Below are positions 6,949 to 10,897 of a DNA stretch of 10,897 nt, in pieces; the stretch's first letter is position 1, and every line of letters begins with the position of its first letter. This DNA is from Acidimicrobiaceae bacterium (lineage in GTDB: Bacteria; Actinomycetota; Acidimicrobiia; Acidimicrobiales; Microtrichaceae). The notes beneath the pieces were generated by a model, which was not told the DNA's origin, did not search any database, and worked only from the letters and a program-made list of their open reading frames with translations. The translations under genes and the position numbers were made by a program. The stretch covers positions 1 through 10,897 of the forward strand of contig DORQ01000114.1 in the NCBI GenBank assembly GCA_003514205.1, given 5' to 3'.

Positions 6949-7650
6949 CTATTTCGCCTTCTCGCTCCAGTCTGTGGACCCGGACGGGCTATAGAGAAGT
7001 GAGGTGACAACCGGAGGTTCGGGCAAGGCGGCCGCTACGGGCAGTGCGAGTTCGTGATCCGACCGGGTGGATTCCAAGTCGAGGTAGACGAATTCGACCT
7101 TGCTAAGTGCGGTCGGCTGCATCCTGGCGAGTTGTTTGGCACCCGAGGTGGTTCGCATGAAGGGAGGATTGGGAACTGCCGAAACCAGTCGATCTGATGT
7201 GTAGCGTGCGGTCGAAACAACGATTTCTGGAAACTCGACCATGCTGCAATCGATACTGGAACGATTTGCGCCTTCGAACTCATCGACGATGAAGCCTCCG
7301 CCTACCATGGTGAAGGTTTCAAGGCACGCTCGATCGTGCTGCTTGCCGGCCTCGAACAGTTGCGCGTCCAAGTCCACCAGCTCTATGTGGAGTCCTGCTA
7401 GCCCTCCCTGGCGGTTGCACCACTTCGTGAATGCCTTTGAGCTTTCCCACAGCTCGGCAAGGGCACCCCGGACGATGTTGCCCGAGCGGTCGTTGGCGAC
7501 CCCGATGTAGAGCTTATCAGTGCCCGCTACGGATTCTGCAGCGTTGATCCTTGCAGTTCCCGGACCGCATGGTCGCTGAAGAGTTCCGAACGAGGCTGCT
7601 GACTCTTCTGTTGTGGACTGGATTTCGGCAGCGGTGCGTCCTCGGCCCAT
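6949..7650 (-). pseudogene. N-terminal part of solute-binding domain (Peripla_BP_6-like)
   Basis: This is the first lobe of a periplasmic-binding-protein fold of the branched-chain amino acid type. It shows KLYIGVANDRSGN, a helix with TKWCNRQGGLAGLHIELVDL (the family's W-x-N-x-x-G-G-x-x-G-x-x-I pattern) and RACLETFTMVGGGFIVDEF. The frame has no signal peptide: the export helix lies in a different frame of the overlapping upstream piece (7527-7862), so a frame change somewhere in 7527-7650 is needed to make an exported protein. The formal GTG/ATG-type start at 7650 is therefore probably not real. The frame ends at the TAG at 6949. From memory, intact relatives exist as one long kinase-TM-binding-protein fusion in Actinobacteria, where the outside domain would sense a small amino-acid-like ligand. 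Confidence 0.75.
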
Positions 7651-7862
7651 GTGCCAATGGAGGTCGCAAGCAATAGTCCAATGGTGAAGATCGCCAACGC
7701 GGCGCGGCCTTGGCGGCCTCTTCGGCCGCTCCTCTCTGCGTTTCTCAGCAGCGCAGTTGGGATCTCGAGGAATTTGAGCGCCACTGGGTGGCGTGTCTTG
7801 GGGTCCCAGCCCGACATCATCACGCTGGACGCGCCGTGACCGATGAGGGCTAGCACTCTCAT
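7527..7862 (-). pseudogene. Kinase N-lobe fragment joined to a TM helix
   Basis: The 111-residue frame begins inside a kinase N-lobe: MRVLALIGHGASSV (glycine loop, residues 8-14) and WDPKTRHPVALKFL (ATP-anchoring Lys30). After residue 35 the kinase stops abruptly. A basic stretch RRGRQGR follows, then a TM helix (about 54-71, ALAIFTIGLLLATSIG) and a Pro/Ser/Gln-rich linker. The catalytic loop, DFG and APE segments, over 200 residues, are absent, so the protein cannot phosphorylate. A TAG lies three codons upstream in frame. A different frame starting at ATG 7894 reads MFTHEKPGRLI, the kind of leader seen before kinase domains, so a second frameshift near 7865 is likely. The N-lobe resembles that of the intact kinase at 4474-6279 (both W-D-P then V/F-x-K), suggesting paralogues. 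Confidence 0.65.
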
Positions 7863-7929
7863 ATCAGCCTACCCGGCTTTTCATGGGTGAACATCAAAAT
7901 TGAACTTCGGTTTGGCGGCCCCTGATGAG

Positions 7930-7993
7930 CCAGAGTTCGCTATTTCCAATCTCTGGCGAATCGGTTGTGGGATTGTCACGCCAGTAGCGCTGG
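7930..7993. promoter_or_regulatory. Dyads in the divergent intergenic region
   Basis: Between the minus-strand relic and the transpeptidase-like gene (7863-8038) are CCAGAG (7930-7935) with CTCTGG (7951-7956), TTCGC (7936-7940) with GCGAA (7956-7960), and CCAG-TAGCG-CTGG (7981-7993). The first two are interleaved and so mutually exclusive as hairpins. Control signals for the 8039 gene must lie here. I could not place convincing -35/-10 hexamers: TTGAAC near 7900 has no good partner. Confidence 0.25.
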
Positions 7994-8038
7994 TCTCGCT
8001 GGAAGGGTGATCAACAGACTCCAAGGAAAGGAAACGAA

Positions 8039-8680
8039 ATGATACTCAAAGGAAGTCCGGCAATCCCACCAACGAAACGGATCTTGTTTCTAATCGCCCT
8101 CCTTGCTACCGCCAGTGTCATCAGTGGTTGCTCACCAGAGTACTTGGCCTCAGTGAAGTACTTCACGGTGTCGAAGTTCGTTCATCCAGCCCCAGAGATA
8201 CAGCTAATCGTCCACAAGCAACACCCACTTGAGTCGGAGCTACAGGTGGTGAGTTCGGGAATGACGGTCTTCTGGGCGTCGGTGGGAACTGGAAATGGGG
8301 GCACTGATCCCTGCATCTCTGGGGGACCGATCCCTGATGGATTCTACGAGGTCAACAACTACGATCCAGTGGGTCATGGAACGCTGGTTGGTCACAGCAA
8401 CTTCGCGATTCTCGACAACCAGAACCGCGGCTACGGGGCAGTGCACAGCGGTCAATGCGCAAATGGCGTTACTCGTGGAGAATTGAATATCCACGACTTC
8501 CTGCATCCACCTTCTCGGGCAACCTTGGGATGTGTGGGAATGAATAAGTTGGATCTCGATGCGCTCTACGCGGTAATCAAATACTACGGACGAGACCTAG
8601 ATGTGACACCTGGCGGCGAATCGGGATCACCAGTGACAAAACCCGGGATTTCGCTGCATGTCTACTCCATAGACGCGTAG
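8039..8680 (+). CDS. L,D-transpeptidase/Tlde1-like lipoprotein
   Basis: A 213-residue lipoprotein: a basic start, hydrophobic core ILFLIALLATASV and lipobox I-S-G-C with Cys31. The catalytic region resembles the YkuD/Tlde1 (DUF2778) fold that cleaves or crosslinks peptidoglycan stem peptides through a cysteine. GGPIPDGFYEV (95-105) is the family's G-x-x-P-x-G-x-Y strand. HSGQC (136-140) and IHDFLHPPSRATLGCVGM (151-168) carry the likely catalytic His152 and Cys165. The usual S/T-H-G-C-x-R signature is altered to T-L-G-C-V-G, losing the His before Gly-Cys and the Arg after Val, so activity or specificity may differ; Tlde1-type members tolerate this better. Extra cysteines at 92 and 140 could form a disulfide. 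AAAGGAAA (8027-8034) sets the start. It would act at the outer face of the membrane on the cell wall. Confidence 0.7.
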   Translation: MILKGSPAIPPTKRILFLIALLATASVISGCSPEYLASVKYFTVSKFVHPAPEIQLIVHKQHPLESELQVVSSGMTVFWASVGTGNGGTDPCISGGPIPDGFYEVNNYDPVGHGTLVGHSNFAILDNQNRGYGAVHSGQCANGVTRGELNIHDFLHPPSRATLGCVGMNKLDLDALYAVIKYYGRDLDVTPGGESGSPVTKPGISLHVYSIDA

Positions 8681-8905
8681 CGGACGGTTTGCGGTCGGCC
8701 TTTCACGTTCGCTCGCGTGCATCAGCGAAGCATTCCCGAGCCCGTTTGAGACGACCCTCGATCCATTGACGATCAGCGCCCAATCGGTGCGCTTGTCTCC
8801 GTCGACCTGTCGGTGGGGTGCTTGTCGCCGCGCCCAATGCGGCGAACTCCGGGTCGCCACCGTTGAACCAACAGTCAATTCATCTCATCGAAAGGAACAA
8901 TTATC

Positions 8906-10654
8906 ATGAAATTTCTCACTAGTACCACCGCCCACAGGCAGGTGACTTCATGCGGCGTGAACCCAGGCCTCAAGAGGTTCAGATTTGGGCGACCCGTAGC
9001 TGGGCTCATCATGAGCGGCGGTCTAATCGGCCTTCTTCCAGGCTGTGAGGAGCCAGCCCCTCCCCCTCCGCCACCGACCAGCGCCGCGATTCGATTCGAA
9101 ATTGTACGAACTGTTAGCGGAGAGCTTGGCGTAGCAGAAAACCCGGCGGCATCGAATGTTGTTCCTGGAAAGCCATACAACATCAATGATCAATGGTGTG
9201 CGGCGTTTGCGACCTGGGCGTGGGGCGCGGCGGGGATTCCTGTTAGATCGGTCAACAACAACTATGTGCCAGCGCTTGTTGACTGGGCCAAGGCACAGAA
9301 TAGGTGGAGAGGACCGAGTTCCCTGCCGAGTCCTGGCGATATGAACATCGAAGGCGATTCTGGGGGCGCGCAACACGTCAACATTGTCACAGCCATCAAC
9401 CAGGCAGCTAACTCCTATGAAGTGATAGGCGGGAATCAAAATATCAAAGGCTCCAATCCGGTCAATCAGGGTGTCACTCCGCGGTGGATCGGGCCTGATC
9501 GAATCCCCTTCGAAGGCCGTCATGTGATGGGCTTCATTTCTGTGGACCAAGGGGGACCAACAAGTAGTCCGCCTCCAGCCCCTGCCGACGTGAAGCCTGC
9601 CTCTCCGACGGCCATGAGCTTTCTGGCGTCGGCAGGAGGCCCTACGCTCCAGGTCGCGGCGACTAGTCCCAATCTGGGAACCTTAGGACCTTCAGTCCTG
9701 AAGACTCTTCAACAGCCTGACGGGTTTCTCGATGTGGGAATTTCAGAGCTAGCAAGCATCAGAATCGGCAACACTCCGCATGTCTTTGGTGCCACAAGGG
9801 ATGGATTCATCTTTCACGCGGCCTATGGGCTCGGGGCGTGGTTGTCTGAGCCAAAAATCTATGCGCCTGACTTTGACGGAAGACGGATTGCAGCTGTTAC
9901 CACAGGTGGTGCCAACATAACCCTCTACTACTCAACCCTCTCTGGCGGAATTCGATCCATTGTCAACAATGGCCCTGGATGGTTTGACGCTGGTGTGGTG
10001 GCTACCAACCTTCCGGCTAATGGGCGTTTCGCTGCAGTCGCAGCACCAGCCCCCGGTTCGTCGGCTGGTCAGCTTCATGTCTTCTACACCAACAACGAGT
10101 ACGGAATCTCACACGTTTGGCAAGATTTTGCTGGTGGCACTCGGCAGAGCGAGAGGCTGGTGGGTAACAATGGCGTTGCTCCCGACTCGGAGATCGCTGC
10201 CCAAGTTGTCGGGCTGCAAGTGCAGTTCTACTACGTACAGCCAGACAGGGGAATCGGCGAAGGATGGTGGGACGTCGACCGGTGGCGGACAGCGACGCTT
10301 CCTACTCCAGACTTTGGAGTAGGCGGTGCCGGAGCACTTTCAGTCAGTGCCTATGGCGACCAGCACCATGTCTTCTACTCGGGTCCAAACGGCGAGCTGG
10401 GCCATCTTTGGCACTGGTTTGATATCAACCATGTTGGTCGTTGGTCGTCAGAAAGGCTGGGCAGCGATGCTGTTGCGACGACTCCACAATCAATTCGATC
10501 GATGGCATTCGGTCTTACCCAGTTGGTTGTAATGGTCGGCCAAGATCAGGTCGCCAGGATGATCTACTGGAATGGTTCGGCTTGGACTCCGGTGTCCAGC
10601 TTTAGGGCAGAAGTTGAGTTGGGTGGGTCAGTCGCTCTCGTTGGCGCGGGTTAA
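8906..10654 (+). CDS. CHAP-domain lipoprotein with C-terminal six-repeat beta-propeller
   Basis: A 582-residue envelope protein. The long N-terminal region ends in a hydrophobic stretch (AGLIMSGGLIGLLPGC); Cys47 is a probable lipid site, although Pro at -2 is unusual. A proline run (50-57) follows. Residues 60-215 resemble a CHAP/NlpC-type amidase: Cys98 in QWCAAFATWAW, PSPGDMN (141-147), His157 in QHVNIVTAI, and Asn177 in GGNQN as the third catalytic residue. After a Pro/Ala linker, residues 275-580 hold six repeats of about 50 residues, each with an aromatic strand such as HVFGATRDG, LYYSTLSGG, HVFYTNNEYG, FYYVQPDRG, HVFYSGPNGELG and LVVMVGQDQ, followed by a W-rich turn. This is the pattern of PLL/fungal fucose-lectin-like propellers. 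The first half would cut peptide or amide bonds in peptidoglycan, and the propeller probably binds glycan. AAAGGAA (8891-8897) fits the start. Confidence 0.8.
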   Translation: MKFLTSTTAHRQVTSCGVNPGLKRFRFGRPVAGLIMSGGLIGLLPGCEEPAPPPPPPTSAAIRFEIVRTVSGELGVAENPAASNVVPGKPYNINDQWCAAFATWAWGAAGIPVRSVNNNYVPALVDWAKAQNRWRGPSSLPSPGDMNIEGDSGGAQHVNIVTAINQAANSYEVIGGNQNIKGSNPVNQGVTPRWIGPDRIPFEGRHVMGFISVDQGGPTSSPPPAPADVKPASPTAMSFLASAGGPTLQVAATSPNLGTLGPSVLKTLQQPDGFLDVGISELASIRIGNTPHVFGATRDGFIFHAAYGLGAWLSEPKIYAPDFDGRRIAAVTTGGANITLYYSTLSGGIRSIVNNGPGWFDAGVVATNLPANGRFAAVAAPAPGSSAGQLHVFYTNNEYGISHVWQDFAGGTRQSERLVGNNGVAPDSEIAAQVVGLQVQFYYVQPDRGIGEGWWDVDRWRTATLPTPDFGVGGAGALSVSAYGDQHHVFYSGPNGELGHLWHWFDINHVGRWSSERLGSDAVATTPQSIRSMAFGLTQLVVMVGQDQVARMIYWNGSAWTPVSSFRAEVELGGSVALVGAG

Positions 10655-10686
10655 CAAGTTGCCAAAGCAGTTGATGTATTGAGTCA

Positions 10687-10726
10687 GGCCGGTTCGAGTG
10701 GTGGGTGTTCGCCGCTCGGACCGGCC
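10687..10726 (+). terminator. 12-bp hairpin after the CHAP-propeller gene
   Basis: Arms GGCCGGTTCGAG (10687-10698) and CTCGGACCGGCC (10715-10726) pair over all 12 positions, one as a G-U wobble in RNA, around a 16-nt loop. It begins 32 bases after the stop codon. No U-run follows, as is common for terminators in high-GC actinobacteria, so this is a structural terminator candidate. It could also be an operator or mRNA-end stabiliser. Confidence 0.45.
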
Positions 10727-10897
10727 GATGAACGCCCGGCCCTCCTGTTGAGTTTCGGGTCGCTCAAGTTGGCTTGCGGCGCCCATAGCGGCGGACTCAC
10801 TCGTCTCATCGATCTCCCGCGCCGCGTCACACCAGCCTCCCCCATTCCGCTTTGCAAGTTGAGCTGCTGCAGAGGCGCTCATCGGACACACCAGTAA

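Noticed and set aside
7974..7985. 12-mer TGTCACGCCAGT shared with 181-192 upstream of the acylase, as a common regulator site
   Set aside because: A few shared 12-mers are expected by chance in 11 kb, and flanking similarity is poor.
8708..8729. Hairpin TTCGCT/AGCGAA after the transpeptidase-like gene as a terminator
   Set aside because: Only six pairs around a 10-nt loop and no U-run; too weak to call.
10628..10891. 87-residue minus-strand ORF at the right edge
   Set aside because: It overlaps the end of the CHAP-propeller gene and the hairpin, has no ribosome site before ATG 10891 or 10882, and shows no motif. It could be real only if sequence to the right supports an upstream partner.
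10679..10897. 72-residue plus-strand ORF ending at the last base
   Set aside because: TTG start without a ribosome site, runs through the 12-bp hairpin, and has a composition rich in Cys, Ser and Pro with no recognisable domain.

Overview
The window looks like chromosomal DNA of a moderately GC-rich actinobacterium. The signs are strong Shine-Dalgarno sites, several lipoproteins, a membrane Ser/Thr kinase, and a branched-chain-amino-acid-type solute-binding domain joined to a kinase relic. That binding domain ends in a way I associate from memory with Acidimicrobiia and related Actinomycetota. The taxonomic guess is soft. I see no rRNA, tRNA, CRISPR array or intact mobile element.

Layout. 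(1) 1-373 is mostly non-coding, with two dyads and a 28-residue membrane peptide (283-369) ending 4 nt before the next gene. (2) 374-2302 (+) is a penicillin-acylase-family Ntn-hydrolase lipoprotein whose C-terminal 200 or so residues are missing; 2213-2410 looks like frame-disrupted remains. (3) 2411-3136 and 3129-4274 (+) are two overlapping, translationally coupled genes: a divergent sigma-70/ECF-like protein and a cytoplasmic protein of unknown function. (4) Convergent to them, on the minus strand, are a membrane Ser/Thr kinase with a four-cysteine extracellular domain (4474-6279) and, 43 nt downstream of it, a 49-residue lipoprotein (4281-4430). (5) Upstream on the same strand, 6352-7862 is a broken kinase-TM-solute-binding-protein fusion: a kinase N-lobe runs straight into a TM helix, then a frame change, then a binding domain interrupted by one TAG. 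(6) On the plus strand are two lipoproteins for the cell envelope: an L,D-transpeptidase/Tlde1-like protein (8039-8680) and a CHAP-amidase-like domain joined to a six-repeat beta-propeller (8906-10654), the latter followed by a 12-bp hairpin.

How it may fit together (inference). Nearly everything recognisable acts at or outside the membrane. Four proteins are predicted lipoproteins (acylase, small lipoprotein, transpeptidase-like, CHAP-propeller), alongside a sensor kinase and a possible transcription factor. A cell-envelope sensing and remodelling island fits. The kinase and small lipoprotein form a likely sensor pair, and the sigma-like gene and its partner a possible output. Two of the larger genes are broken, so the locus is either decaying or the assembly carries indels; raw reads would tell.
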